Origin: an uncultured Bacteroidota bacterium
GTDB taxonomy: Bacteria; Bacteroidota; Bacteroidia; UKL13-3
Assembly: GCA_903910445.1 (NCBI GenBank)
Contig: CAIVZR010000090.1
Location: forward strand, 1 to 64,000
Direction: 5' to 3'
Length of the DNA: 64,000 bases
Below the pieces are notes generated by a model that saw nothing but the letters and a program-made list of their open reading frames with translations, ran no database searches and was not told the origin of the DNA. Of this stretch, positions 17,344 to 26,948 are shown one piece after another; the stretch's first letter is position 1; each line of letters starts with the position of its first letter. Both the position numbers and the translations under genes were made by a program.

Positions 17344-20300
17344 CTACCTCCAATCCCCATACAACACAAACGCGCCCCAGAAGAAGGGGTGGATATATTT
17401 TGGATTTTTGGAAAGGGTGGCCTGAGCGGCGCGCAGGGCTTCGGCCTTCGGCATCGTCTTGAGATTCTTGTAGAACTCCGTCATCAATATTCCTGTGGCA
17501 TCATCATCCACGCTCCATAAAGAAGCGATGACTGTTTTCACACCTTTCTCTAAGAAAGAATTTGCTGCCGAATAATACCAGCCTTTGATGGAGTCAGTCG
17601 TTACGGCTGTTTCGCACGCCGAGAGCACCACCATATCGCAACTCGATAATTTCAATCCCTTGATTTCGGAGATGCTGAGGTTGCCATCGTCGGAAGCATC
17701 GGAAGTGAATTTGATATACGAGTTTTTGAAATTGGAATTGTCGAGGATACCGTGGGTAGCAAAATGAATGAAGTGTTTCGATTGCAATGATTGTTTGGCT
17801 TGCAATTCGGTAGCTGCTTTGCCATAATAGTAATCGCCATTAATGAGCATCTTTTGTATGTCTCTCACTTCTTTTTCTGCACTTGGCAATTCTTTTTGGG
17901 TATGATTGAAATCTGGATTTCCAAAGGCTGCCATAGAGTTTAGGCTATCATTGCCTCTCGAGTTGCGTAAGAAGATATCGAGCTTGGTAATATAAAAGAT
18001 GGAATAATCTTCCACCAAGAAACGAAAATCGGTAGGGTTCGAACCGTTGCCCAATACCTGAAACGGAATATTACACAACTTTCCGTTGGGTATGATACAT
18101 AATTTTGATTTGCCTTTGATATCGGCAACAATGGGGTCAATCAATATCTTATATAAATCTTTAGAAGTTCCAAGTAAGGTAACACCTGTTTGAACGGGTT
18201 CTTCCAAAAGCTCGCCCCCTCTGAGTTTCAGGGTATGTGCTCCCGCAGATTTATCAGGTACATTTAAGAGTCCCTGGAAGTTTTTAATTTTTGTTTCTAA
18301 TTCTTTTTGTTTAATACGCACCACACTCACTTTCTTCGACTGATGGGTCACCGTGAAAATAAAGAGGTTATCATCATTCATCATGTACAATACCACAGCC
18401 ACATTATCAGGAATGTTTTCCTGATACGATTCAAAATCTTTCGGATTGGTATGTGTTACAAAATTATCTTTCAGGTCGGGGTAGGTTGTAATCAGGGAGT
18501 CGATATAATTCACGTAGTCGGCTTCCACCATTAAGATAGAACGTTCGTAGGAGCTAATCACATCAATGTTTTGTTCGGCTTTAGGTTTGGCTTTCTCGTT
18601 CGATAAATTCTCCTTGAGTGTTTTACTTTGCAATTCGAGTTCCTGTGCACGTTTCAATGCTTCCGCTTTCTTGGGGTCATCAATAACAACACCACCGCGC
18701 GAAATCTGATCTTTCATACCTTGAATATTGCTTTTATTGGCAAATTCAAGAGCCGCCGTGGTATCTTTCAATTCGATATACGAGGCAATAATTTTTGAGT
18801 ACAAATCTACCTTGCGGCTATCATTCGCGAATTTGCTTCTTACCTTTTCATCATCAAATACTTTAGAAGAATTTTCTTCAATGATTTTGATGGCCTGTTT
18901 ATAATAGAAAACGGAAGAATCGAATTTTTGTTTTTCGAAAAAGTAAGTCCCCAAATCATAGAGCGCCTCCCAATTGTATTTCACAATATTATAACGCGCC
19001 GATTCGTCCACACATTTTTGAAGATACTCCACCCCCATAGCGGTATTATTCATTTTCATAAAGGTACGACCCAGGTATAAGGCAGCTTCAATGGTTTTCT
19101 CCCGTTCGTTGCTCAAATTCCCAAATTGTGCCGATTCATTTAAATAGGTGAGGGCTTGCGTATAGTTTTTGCGATCATATTCTAAATGTCCCAGTACCAG
19201 CGCTGCCTCTGAGGCCATGCGGTTTAGCTTCTTCTCTTTAGAGATTGTATATGATGGCATCAAATATTTTAAAGCATTTGAATAATCTTTCTTCACTAAA
19301 AATATTTCACCCAAATTCATACCGTATAAAATCCACGATTCATTATGCAATTTTATTTTTTCATGAATATCGTAGGCTGTTTTGATGTATGGATAGCACC
19401 CATCAAAATCGGCTTGCCAGTAATAGAGGGTGCCAATATTATTTTGTGAGACTGAGCGACCCAGTAAATTATTATCCTTTACATAGATGCTATCGGCCAT
19501 CGAATAGTAGTAGTTGGCCAGTTTATACTCGGAGGTATGCTGATAAATACCTCCTTTGGTGAGATAGCAATTGGCAATATAGGCGCTGTTTTGAAGGTCT
19601 TTAACCAAATTGATGGAGCTATCTGCAAAGATCAATGCATTTCGAAAATCGCCCGTTAAACTATATTGATAGCTAATAGAATTAAATGCTTCTGATTGGT
19701 CGAGTATATTGTCATTTTTCCGTGCTACCTCCAACGATTTATTAAAATACAAATCGGCTTTGATGAAATCGCCTCGAGTTACATAGTTGCTACCCACACT
19801 TGAATACAATCGTGAGAGCTGGGTTACCTCCCCAATAGAATCGAAAATATGAATCGATTTTAGATAGTATTCCGTTGATTTTTCAATATTAAGTTCGTTG
19901 GTGAAGATGCGTGCCATATAGTTATAGCAGACCGCAATTTCACGAATGTTTGCATTTTTATTGGCGATGAGTAAGGCGTTATCAATTTTATTTTTTGAGT
20001 CTACATATTGGAAATTTAACGAAGCCAGATTTGCTAAATTTAAAAGTGAATAAATTTGGTTACTTACATCACCCATTTCCTTCGCTAAATTATTACAGAT
20101 GGTAAAGTACTTGCGTGAAGATGCGGTATCGTAATTATAAGCAGCTGTTGCCATATTATAAGAGCTCTCAATCTGATTAATTCGATTATTCGATTTCACG
20201 GCCATATCGTAAGCACTATGATATTTTTCAAAGGCCTTTATTTCATTTTTCTCTTTGGTGAACATATCCCCATAAGAGGTATAGATATCGTACAAGCCAC

Positions 20301-22158
20301 TCGAATCTTTAGCCATTACATAATAGCTCACTGCACTATCTAGGGCGAGCACCGCCTTGTCTTTCTCACCCATTTCTACATAGAGGTCACTTAGTTTTGT
20401 CCAGGTATAAGCGGTACCTGAATAATCATTTTTATATTGGCGTAGGATGATGGCTTCTTTGAAAATGGTTACAGCCTCGTCGAATTTACCCAAGCGCTGA
20501 TAAGATTTTGCCACCCCTGAACGCGCCAATCCCGCATTCGAATAAGATTCTAAATTATAATAACCACGGTACGATTCATTATAATAATCGATGGCATCTT
20601 TAAATTTACCGAGGGTGAAATATACAGATGCCATACTGTAATAAGTATAGGCGATTCTTTCGCGATTCCCTAAGTCTTTATAACTTTTTAAAAGTTTGCC
20701 ATACGCATCGATGGCCTCATTGCTCTTTCCTTGCTTTTTGTAAATGGTAGCCACCATATCGTAGTATGTGATATTTTTTTTACGGCTATCCAATGTGTTC
20801 AGGTTGTTGTTTATAGCAATGGCTTTTTGATAATTTTCTAGAGCAGCGTTGAAGTCGAAAATTTCATAATAATTAATTGCCAAATAGTAATAAATTTTTG
20901 GTTCCAGAAAATTCCTGTTAAAGCTACTTAAATAGTCTTTATAAGTATTGAAATCGTCGAGAGTTTTATTATCACTTACAATAGCCGCATTATATTTTTT
21001 GTCGGCATAAAGACAATAAACTTCTTTGAGTTCGCAATTTAAGAGCCCACTATAATCTTTAAGTAGCAAGTACAATGCAGATGCTTTTTTGCAATATTTA
21101 ATGGCTTCGGAATAATTTTCTTTGTCTTGATAAAGCTGCGCCTTCATAAAATAGCAGTATACCAAACCGGCACTGTCTCTAATTTCAGTGCCTATTTTTA
21201 TGGCAATATCTAGGATAATATTTGCCGAGTCGAATTGGTTGTTGGTGATGAAATTGGGAATTCCGGCGGCCCAATAATAGACCATCTCTTCTTTTAAAAT
21301 GAGTGCTTTATTCTCTCTAATTACTCGAATTTGTTCTAATGGTTTATTCTTGAAATAATACACCGAATCCATGATCTCGATTTTACTGTAAGGTGCTTTA
21401 TTCATTACCCAGGTTGCAAAAATATCGGGGAAGTTCCAGTCGTTGCTCGTATAACTTATTGAATAATTATTCACGTATTTCATAAATGCCAAAATATCTT
21501 TGGGCTTCGGGTCTTTGATTAAATTCATTGTGCTCTGCCCTTTGTATCGCCCAGTAGGTATCGTATCACGCAAGTATTGATACTTCTCCATATCTTTAAT
21601 CATGTCGTACACATCGTGCATGCTGTTGATGCATTGTGTTATCATACTATCTTCATTTCCTTTGCTATCGTAATAAAGCAAACCCTTAAAAGTGTAGAGT
21701 TGTTTTTTATTGATAGAGAAATTGATATTCTTTTTAGCCATCTCAAAAAACATGGAATGATAGGGCAAGGGTGGTATTAGTATATCCGCGGCAACCACAT
21801 AGTCATTCACATAAATTTCCGAATTCTTATCGGTTACATCATATCGAACAATGGTTACAAAGGAGGTATGGTCGCCCACCATAGTTACGATTGCATATCC
21901 ATACTCAATATTCTCTCTGCTTTTAATTCCAACATTGATGGAGCCATATACTTTTAGCGTAGTGTTGAGTTTTATACCTTCCTTCTTGCCTGCCGGGATC
22001 GTAGCATATACGGTATCGTCACGAACCTCCAGGATATCATTGATATAAAAATACAAATCGGAATATTCAGTGCTGACATTCTTTTGTGCATTTAGTTTGG
22101 TTCCGAAAATGAGTAGCATCAAGAGAATGCAAATTCGTGGAAATTGGTATTTCTTCAT
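17344..22158 (-). CDS. Secreted TPR-CHAT protein, putative cysteine peptidase
   Basis: 1604 residues. Signal peptide ICILLMLLIFGTKLNAQ, an N-terminal domain of about 250 residues, then a very long array of tetratricopeptide repeats (about 280-1140, e.g. NEAIDAYGKLLKSYKDLGNR), a coiled-coil-like stretch (about 1170-1240) and a C-terminal CHAT domain (about 1330-1604). The caspase-like dyad is intact: His in HFATHG (about 1469) and Cys in VVLSACET (about 1515), followed by ANSFLEKGVKTVIASLWSVD. CHAT proteins are caspase/separase relatives that cleave partners recruited by their repeats. The export signal makes a cytoplasmic role unlikely; no sorting domain is present, so it may stay in the periplasm. 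Transcribed alone. Confidence 0.9.
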   Translation of the reverse strand: MKKYQFPRICILLMLLIFGTKLNAQKNVSTEYSDLYFYINDILEVRDDTVYATIPAGKKEGIKLNTTLKVYGSINVGIKSRENIEYGYAIVTMVGDHTSFVTIVRYDVTDKNSEIYVNDYVVAADILIPPLPYHSMFFEMAKKNINFSINKKQLYTFKGLLYYDSKGNEDSMITQCINSMHDVYDMIKDMEKYQYLRDTIPTGRYKGQSTMNLIKDPKPKDILAFMKYVNNYSISYTSNDWNFPDIFATWVMNKAPYSKIEIMDSVYYFKNKPLEQIRVIRENKALILKEEMVYYWAAGIPNFITNNQFDSANIILDIAIKIGTEIRDSAGLVYCYFMKAQLYQDKENYSEAIKYCKKASALYLLLKDYSGLLNCELKEVYCLYADKKYNAAIVSDNKTLDDFNTYKDYLSSFNRNFLEPKIYYYLAINYYEIFDFNAALENYQKAIAINNNLNTLDSRKKNITYYDMVATIYKKQGKSNEAIDAYGKLLKSYKDLGNRERIAYTYYSMASVYFTLGKFKDAIDYYNESYRGYYNLESYSNAGLARSGVAKSYQRLGKFDEAVTIFKEAIILRQYKNDYSGTAYTWTKLSDLYVEMGEKDKAVLALDSAVSYYVMAKDSSGLYDIYTSYGDMFTKEKNEIKAFEKYHSAYDMAVKSNNRINQIESSYNMATAAYNYDTASSRKYFTICNNLAKEMGDVSNQIYSLLNLANLASLNFQYVDSKNKIDNALLIANKNANIREIAVCYNYMARIFTNELNIEKSTEYYLKSIHIFDSIGEVTQLSRLYSSVGSNYVTRGDFIKADLYFNKSLEVARKNDNILDQSEAFNSISYQYSLTGDFRNALIFADSSINLVKDLQNSAYIANCYLTKGGIYQHTSEYKLANYYYSMADSIYVKDNNLLGRSVSQNNIGTLYYWQADFDGCYPYIKTAYDIHEKIKLHNESWILYGMNLGEIFLVKKDYSNALKYLMPSYTISKEKKLNRMASEAALVLGHLEYDRKNYTQALTYLNESAQFGNLSNEREKTIEAALYLGRTFMKMNNTAMGVEYLQKCVDESARYNIVKYNWEALYDLGTYFFEKQKFDSSVFYYKQAIKIIEENSSKVFDDEKVRSKFANDSRKVDLYSKIIASYIELKDTTAALEFANKSNIQGMKDQISRGGVVIDDPKKAEALKRAQELELQSKTLKENLSNEKAKPKAEQNIDVISSYERSILMVEADYVNYIDSLITTYPDLKDNFVTHTNPKDFESYQENIPDNVAVVLYMMNDDNLFIFTVTHQSKKVSVVRIKQKELETKIKNFQGLLNVPDKSAGAHTLKLRGGELLEEPVQTGVTLLGTSKDLYKILIDPIVADIKGKSKLCIIPNGKLCNIPFQVLGNGSNPTDFRFLVEDYSIFYITKLDIFLRNSRGNDSLNSMAAFGNPDFNHTQKELPSAEKEVRDIQKMLINGDYYYGKAATELQAKQSLQSKHFIHFATHGILDNSNFKNSYIKFTSDASDDGNLSISEIKGLKLSSCDMVVLSACETAVTTDSIKGWYYSAANSFLEKGVKTVIASLWSVDDDATGILMTEFYKNLKTMPKAEALRAAQATLSKNPKYIHPFFWGAFVLYGDWR

Positions 22159-22278
22159 AATATCGGCAGGATTAGATTTTGTATTTTATAAAGGCAAACT
22201 TGAATACACGCAAATTTAAGTTTCGACCGCATATAAAAAATACTACTTTAAGGGTATTTTGATGATACTGCTCATTCG

Positions 22279-22785
22279 CTATCCCTTTTGATTTAGGGTA
22301 TTGAAATCGTTATAATCGGTATTTACAATGCCCTCGGTAATGCCCAGAGTGCGGGCCATGGTGATGAGTTGGCCGCGATGAAAACTACTATGATTTATTA
22401 CATGAATAATATACTCGTACCGGCTCAAACTGTTTTGCATCCATTTTTCATTCAATACCATCATATCATTCATTTGAGCTTCGGTGAAAAAAGCAAATTG
22501 ATCTTGCATTTGAATGGAAACTTCGCCTAACTCACGTAAAATATTTTCAACTTCGTTAGGTCGTACCGACCAATTGAAATTCTTCGTCTCTTTATCGGTG
22601 ATGAATGCTAACCAAAATTTCTGCGCCCGTAAAATATGCTGAAGGGTGAAATCCAAGGATTTAAAACTCGATGGGGTTTCCTGATAGAGAAACGCGGTAT
22701 CAACCTGTTGAAGCCATTGAATAATTTCGTTGTTCGCCCAGGCATTGAAACGTGTATAGTTATTGATTAATTTAAGGAGACTCAT
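22279..22785 (-). CDS. DinB-like four-helix metalloprotein (2)
   Basis: 168 residues. Metal-ligand histidines typical of DinB are in LDFTLQHILRAQKFW and in HVINHSSFHRGQLITMARTLG. The N-terminus NYTRFNAWANNEIIQWLQQ is the canonical first helix (YN.WAN..). It is only distantly similar to the DinB-like gene at 16663-17142. It begins 18 bp downstream of the GNAT gene and may share its transcript. Confidence 0.88.
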   Translation of the reverse strand: MSLLKLINNYTRFNAWANNEIIQWLQQVDTAFLYQETPSSFKSLDFTLQHILRAQKFWLAFITDKETKNFNWSVRPNEVENILRELGEVSIQMQDQFAFFTEAQMNDMMVLNEKWMQNSLSRYEYIIHVINHSSFHRGQLITMARTLGITEGIVNTDYNDFNTLNQKG

Positions 22786-22803
22786 ATTCAGTAAAAATAT
22801 ATT

Positions 22804-23271
22804 TTATCTAATCATATCATAGCGATCCATTCCTTTGCCATAGAAATCGGAAGTTATCTTTGTAATTCGAAAACCTTGTTTCTCAAAAAATGGACAACTA
22901 AATTCGGTGGTATCTAAAACGATGGCGTATTGCGGATAACGTGTTTCAATTTCCTTGATTCGATGTAAAAGCAATGCCTTGCCTATTCCTTGTCGGTGCC
23001 TGTCGTGTGCAACCATGCCCCAGGTCATACTTGCTTGGAATCCTTCTTTGGGAATATAGAAACCACCGCAGGCAACAATTTTATTTTCTAATTCCACCAC
23101 ATAATAAAATTCCTCCCCAGTTTGCTGGTATGCCAGTTTTCCTTCATCCTGGCCTCGCAGCCATAATTCAAAATCGGGGAGCTCCGACGGATCAAAATAA
23201 CGTGGTGTATTGCCTTGGAAGAGTTCATCACATGCCGTATGATCTTGTGGTTGATAGGTTCTGATAATCAT
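22804..23271 (-). CDS. GNAT-family N-acetyltransferase
   Basis: 155 residues from ATG 23271 (IIRTYQPQDHTACDELFQ), the usual beta-1/alpha-1 beginning of GNAT domains. Motif A, the acetyl-CoA pyrophosphate-binding loop, is HDRHRQGIGKALLLHRIKE (R/Q-x-x-G-x-G/A). Motif B includes IVLDTTEFSCPFFEKQGF. Frames open further upstream to 23418, but that part overlaps the TfoX-like gene in a different frame and is not GNAT-like. Substrate unknown. Confidence 0.87.
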   Translation of the reverse strand: MIIRTYQPQDHTACDELFQGNTPRYFDPSELPDFELWLRGQDEGKLAYQQTGEEFYYVVELENKIVACGGFYIPKEGFQASMTWGMVAHDRHRQGIGKALLLHRIKEIETRYPQYAIVLDTTEFSCPFFEKQGFRITKITSDFYGKGMDRYDMIR

Positions 23272-23314
23272 GGGAGCAGATAGCGGAGTGCAATTTATTG
23301 AAGTTAGGTTGAGT

Positions 23315-23662
23315 CTATTTTTTCTTTTTCTTTTTTGATGATTTAGCCAATGGATTAAACTCGAGACATACGCTGATCCAATAATCAAAATCCTTTTTTG
23401 TTCTTCTTCCTTCTTCATCCACTAAGACGTAGCCAAGCATGGAGCGTTTACCCAAAACCATGGTGGAACATCCTGTTTTCTCCACTGCCTGTTCATGAAT
23501 TTCCGGATTGATTCGGCACATCAAATCACCTCTAAAAACACCAACACACATTTTATCATTGAGCATAAATGCCAGTCCACCCATCATCTCCATTTCTTCT
23601 ATATTGGGAAAATCGCAAAGTGCCTCTCGAATTCTATTCGCAAGGGCTTCGTTATAAGCCAT
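23315..23662 (-). CDS. TfoX N-terminal-domain protein
   Basis: 115 residues, one TfoX_N domain without the C-terminal half found in Gammaproteobacterial competence regulators. Typical residues: EMEMMGGLAFMLNDKMCVGV (the M-F/M-GG motif), DLMCRINPE, and MLGYVLVDEEGRRTKKDFDY. It ends in a run of lysines. Stand-alone TfoX_N proteins are widespread and unlinked to competence; the role is unknown. It lies 12 bp downstream of the NfeD-type protease gene, suggesting co-transcription. Confidence 0.85.
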   Translation of the reverse strand: MAYNEALANRIREALCDFPNIEEMEMMGGLAFMLNDKMCVGVFRGDLMCRINPEIHEQAVEKTGCSTMVLGKRSMLGYVLVDEEGRRTKKDFDYWISVCLEFNPLAKSSKKKKKK

Positions 23663-23674
23663 AATAAAATTAGA

Positions 23675-24997
23675 TTATATTTTTTTCACCCATACCATCA
23701 TCGAATTTTCCTTGTACACTTCGATGATCGATTGCGCATCGATAAATTCACCACTGCTCACGGCGTTATACAAGATTCCATTAATTTCAATTTTGCCTTG
23801 GGGCTTTAAATCGGTAATGGCAACACCTTTCAAATTCAAAACACTCTCACGATGCAGCATGCTATTCACCAATTTTGAATCGGCCAATGTTTGGGTATGC
23901 GCGATGCGTTCGAAGAAATTTCTGCTCACCATAAACCTGCTTAATACGATGGCGAGCACAATGGTAGAAATGAAAGAGATACTCACAATCTTCAATGCCA
24001 GATTTAATGAGCCATTGCCTACGGCATCAAAATTGAAATAATCATTTTTTACCAAGGCCAAAACCAGGGAGGAAATTAATAAGATGATGCCAGTAATCCC
24101 CGCCACACCCACACCCGGAATCACAAAGATTTCCAGAATGAGTAAAACCAGTCCAATAAAAAATAAAACGATTTCCCAGTTGGCTGCCAGCCCATCCATA
24201 TAATTAGGTGCGAAGTACAACATGGCCGCAATAAGGCTTACCCCAATTGGGAACATCGCTCCGGGGTGCTGAAACTCAAAGTAGATTCCGCCTAAAATTA
24301 ATAGAATCAAAATCCCACTCAACATGGGAGCTTTGAGCAATCCAATAAATTTATCGAGTGCTGAAGGTTCATAGTAAATGAGTTCGGCATCGCTCAGCTG
24401 TGTGCGTTGAAGCACTTCCGATATCGAATTTACTTTCGCTTCACAATACCCGTATTTGATGGCTTCTTCGGCTGTGAAAGTAATAACTTGTCCTTTCTTA
24501 TTGATGCTATCCACCACCACATTTCCATCCACCATCGCTTCGGCAATATCTCCGCGACGATGATTTTGGGTGGCCGTACTTCGCATGATGCCACGCATAT
24601 AACTTTGGTATTTATCGGGTAGCAATTCCCCATTTTGATTTACCACCGAAGCCGCACCAATGGTGCCTCCTGGGTGTATATAGATGCTATCGCAAGCCAG
24701 GCTGATGAGGGCGCCGGCACTGGCAGCATTGTTATTGATGTATACATATACGGGCATGCCAGCATTCAGGATGGTTGATCGAATGGAGTCGGCATCGTCG
24801 AGCAAACCACCATAGGTATTGAGTTCCATCACCACCGCACTCACCTTTTGTTCTCGTGCCGATTGAAAAGCTTTCTGCGTATATCGCCAGGTCTTCGGTG
24901 AAATTTCATCCATTAATTTAAATACCATTACCTTTTTTTGGGCCATGGCTTCAGTGATAAATAAGCTAACGAAGAGTAAGAGGATAATTTTTTTCAT
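23675..24997 (-). CDS. NfeD-family membrane serine protease (ClpP-class)
   Basis: 440 residues. A signal peptide (IILLLFVSLFITEAMAQ) precedes a ClpP/crotonase-fold protease domain (about 22-215): ELNTYGGLLDDADSIRS binds substrate and the nucleophile Ser is in NNAASAGALISLACDSIYIH. Five to six transmembrane helices follow (about 225-360), then a C-terminal OB-fold NfeD domain (about 375-440). This is the long (NfeD1b-type) form whose archaeal homologue 1510-N cleaves a stomatin partner. No stomatin/SPFH gene is adjacent here, which is unusual for the family. The gene has a short-leader promoter and diverges from the LysM gene. Confidence 0.9.
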   Translation of the reverse strand: MKKIILLLFVSLFITEAMAQKKVMVFKLMDEISPKTWRYTQKAFQSAREQKVSAVVMELNTYGGLLDDADSIRSTILNAGMPVYVYINNNAASAGALISLACDSIYIHPGGTIGAASVVNQNGELLPDKYQSYMRGIMRSTATQNHRRGDIAEAMVDGNVVVDSINKKGQVITFTAEEAIKYGYCEAKVNSISEVLQRTQLSDAELIYYEPSALDKFIGLLKAPMLSGILILLILGGIYFEFQHPGAMFPIGVSLIAAMLYFAPNYMDGLAANWEIVLFFIGLVLLILEIFVIPGVGVAGITGIILLISSLVLALVKNDYFNFDAVGNGSLNLALKIVSISFISTIVLAIVLSRFMVSRNFFERIAHTQTLADSKLVNSMLHRESVLNLKGVAITDLKPQGKIEINGILYNAVSSGEFIDAQSIIEVYKENSMMVWVKKI

Positions 24998-25004
24998 TCC
25001 ATCA

Positions 25005-25012
25005 CAAAGATA
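25005..25012 (-). promoter_or_regulatory. TATCTTTG -7 box of the NfeD-type gene
   Basis: Exact TAnnTTTG on the minus strand, 7 nt before the ATG at 24997. It abuts the promoter of the divergent LysM gene. Confidence 0.6.
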
Positions 25013-25040
25013 TTGTTTTGGATACGATAAGTTATCTTTG
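25013..25040 (+). promoter_or_regulatory. TTG-N17-TATCTTTG promoter of the LysM gene
   Basis: TTG at 25013-25015 and TATCTTTG at 25033-25040. The ATG at 25045 follows after 4 nt, so the mRNA is probably leaderless. The in-frame ATG at 25018 would lie inside this promoter. Confidence 0.6.
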
Positions 25041-25044
25041 CTCT

Positions 25045-25671
25045 ATGAAATTTTTATTCTCCATTAGTTTCATTTTGCTGATGCTCTCTGGTTGGGCCTT
25101 TCCACCCGATAGCACTGCTATTTATCATAAGGTAGTTTCGGGTGAAACATTGCCAGGCATCGCTAAGAAATACCATGTGAAGGAATCGCAAATCAAGCAG
25201 TGGAATAAACTCACCTCCCCCAATTTGTTTATTGCTCAACGATTGATTGTTGGTTATAAACATAATCCTCAACAACAAATTGTTGCTGAGAATATGTCAC
25301 AAGCCGATTCATTGAGGAAGGTAGCAGCCAACAAACCCAAGGTGACGCCTCCAGTTGTAAAGCCCAAAGTACCGGAAAAGCTAGCACCTCCCAAAGCGCC
25401 AGTGGAAGTGGTTTCCAACGGTCTCGCCTCATGGAGCAATAATATTACACCAACGAATCAATATGCAGCACTTTTTAATGGAGCACCCGAAGGAACCATT
25501 ATCAAAGTGACATGCACTAGCACCAACAAGGCTGTGTATGTAAAAGTAATTGGATTAATTACTGATGCATATCCGGCAGATAATATAATAATAATGACTA
25601 AAATTGCTGCAGATAAGCTCGGCGTTACCGATCAGGATTTTGAATGTAGTCTGAGCTTCACAAAAGAGTAA
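25045..25671 (+). CDS. LysM protein with C-terminal double-psi-barrel-like domain
   Basis: 208 residues from ATG 25045 (KFLFSISFILLMLSGWAF, a signal peptide). An in-frame ATG 27 nt upstream is rejected because it puts nine polar residues before the signal peptide and overlaps the promoter. One LysM domain (about 27-72: HKVVSGETLPGIAKKYHV) should bind peptidoglycan. A Pro/Lys/Val linker follows, then a domain (about 130-208) with ASWSNN, KVTCTSTNKAVYVKVIG and a closing LGV, resembling an RlpA-type double-psi beta-barrel, though the catalytic Asp/His pattern is not clear. Probably a periplasmic cell-wall-associated protein. Confidence 0.8.
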   Translation: MKFLFSISFILLMLSGWAFPPDSTAIYHKVVSGETLPGIAKKYHVKESQIKQWNKLTSPNLFIAQRLIVGYKHNPQQQIVAENMSQADSLRKVAANKPKVTPPVVKPKVPEKLAPPKAPVEVVSNGLASWSNNITPTNQYAALFNGAPEGTIIKVTCTSTNKAVYVKVIGLITDAYPADNIIIMTKIAADKLGVTDQDFECSLSFTKE

Positions 25672-25679
25672 GAAGGTAC

Positions 25680-26948
25680 ATGCTTCAAAAATATTTTAAT
25701 GCGAAAAGTTTTTTTTTATTGGGTGGATGCTTCTTAGCATTTGGAATTCCATGTGATGGTTTGTTGCGTGGCATGGAGAATACGGGGTTGATGTGTTTGC
25801 TCTTTTCGGCCATTCTCAACTACAAGAATTACAAACTTTCTTCACTCTATCAGCCTATCAACCTCTTGTTTATGGCCTTGTTCGTGCTTTGTGTATTTGG
25901 TTATTTTTATACTAATTGTATCGATAATTTAAATAACAAAACAGGATTGAAGGTTTTGTTTCTGCTCTTTCCAATTGCCTTTTCGCAAACGCCATCCTTT
26001 ACCGATTTCGCGCGTCGTCTCTTTATAGGCATCTTCGTACTTGTTACAGCGATCCTTGCCATGCTCACCATGATTGATTATGCTCGACATTTCGAAGAAT
26101 ATAATATTCTCATCCAACAGTCGAAGCCCATTGAAATTATTGGTGGCACCATGCATATTTATTTTAGTATGATGCTGGCCCTGAGTGTGTTTTTAGGATT
26201 GCATTTGATTCAAAAGAATTTCAAAATCATTTTAACCACCACCTTTGACAAACTCTTATTCGTTGCCATTATCATCAATATTATTGCGCTGCATGTATTG
26301 AGTGCACGTACCGGACTCATGTCGTTTTATGCCGCCTTGGTAATAATTTTATTACGACATACCATTATTACTCGCAAGTATAAAACCCTCATTGGGGGCT
26401 TGTTTGCGATAATTGCCTTCCCACTGGTGATGTATTTCTCGGTGGCTTCTGTAAAGAACCGTATCGATAATACCTTCGACGACTTGAACAGATATTTTAG
26501 TAACGAATATGTAGGTTATTATTCCATCTCCGGCAGATTTGAGACGTGGAAAGTGGCCATGCATATCTTCGAGGATCATCCAATTTTTGGGGTAGGAAGT
26601 GGCGATTTGCAACAGGATATCGAATCACAATATCTAATAGATGGCACAAGGCTCATGCGTGAAGAAACTTTACCGAATTGTCACAATCAATATATTGAAA
26701 CCCTGGCAGCCCATGGCATCATTGGATTTGCAGTATTCATTTCCATCCTCATCCTAATGATTGGGATGGTGAAAAAACTACCTCGAAATAATTATTTGAT
26801 GCTGGCCTTCGTTAGCTTGTTTATGGTGGGCTTTAGTGTGGAGAGCCTCATCGAACGTGAAGCAGGCATTACCCTCTTCCTGTTTTTCTTCTACCTTATT
26901 CGTAATACTGCCTACGATTCGGAGATGAACACTTCGGTGGCTCCATAA
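25680..26948 (+). CDS. O-antigen ligase / Wzy-like polytopic membrane protein
   Basis: 422 residues with about ten transmembrane helices. The large periplasmic loop near residues 265-335 contains the Wzy_C/WaaL hallmark EDHPIFGVGSGDLQQ and later NCHNQYIETLAAHGIIGF (the N-x-Y/F-L-x-x-x-x-x-x-G motif). Such enzymes polymerise or ligate undecaprenyl-linked glycans, or act on other sugars. Starting 8 bp after the LysM gene it is probably its operon partner. Its last 37 nt overlap the Smr-domain gene on the other strand. No glycosyltransferase cluster is nearby, so its glycan is unknown. Confidence 0.85.
   Translation: MLQKYFNAKSFFLLGGCFLAFGIPCDGLLRGMENTGLMCLLFSAILNYKNYKLSSLYQPINLLFMALFVLCVFGYFYTNCIDNLNNKTGLKVLFLLFPIAFSQTPSFTDFARRLFIGIFVLVTAILAMLTMIDYARHFEEYNILIQQSKPIEIIGGTMHIYFSMMLALSVFLGLHLIQKNFKIILTTTFDKLLFVAIIINIIALHVLSARTGLMSFYAALVIILLRHTIITRKYKTLIGGLFAIIAFPLVMYFSVASVKNRIDNTFDDLNRYFSNEYVGYYSISGRFETWKVAMHIFEDHPIFGVGSGDLQQDIESQYLIDGTRLMREETLPNCHNQYIETLAAHGIIGFAVFISILILMIGMVKKLPRNNYLMLAFVSLFMVGFSVESLIEREAGITLFLFFFYLIRNTAYDSEMNTSVAP

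Noticed and set aside
23272-23418. N-terminal extension of the GNAT gene
   Set aside because: It would overlap the TfoX-like gene out of frame and adds basic, non-GNAT sequence.
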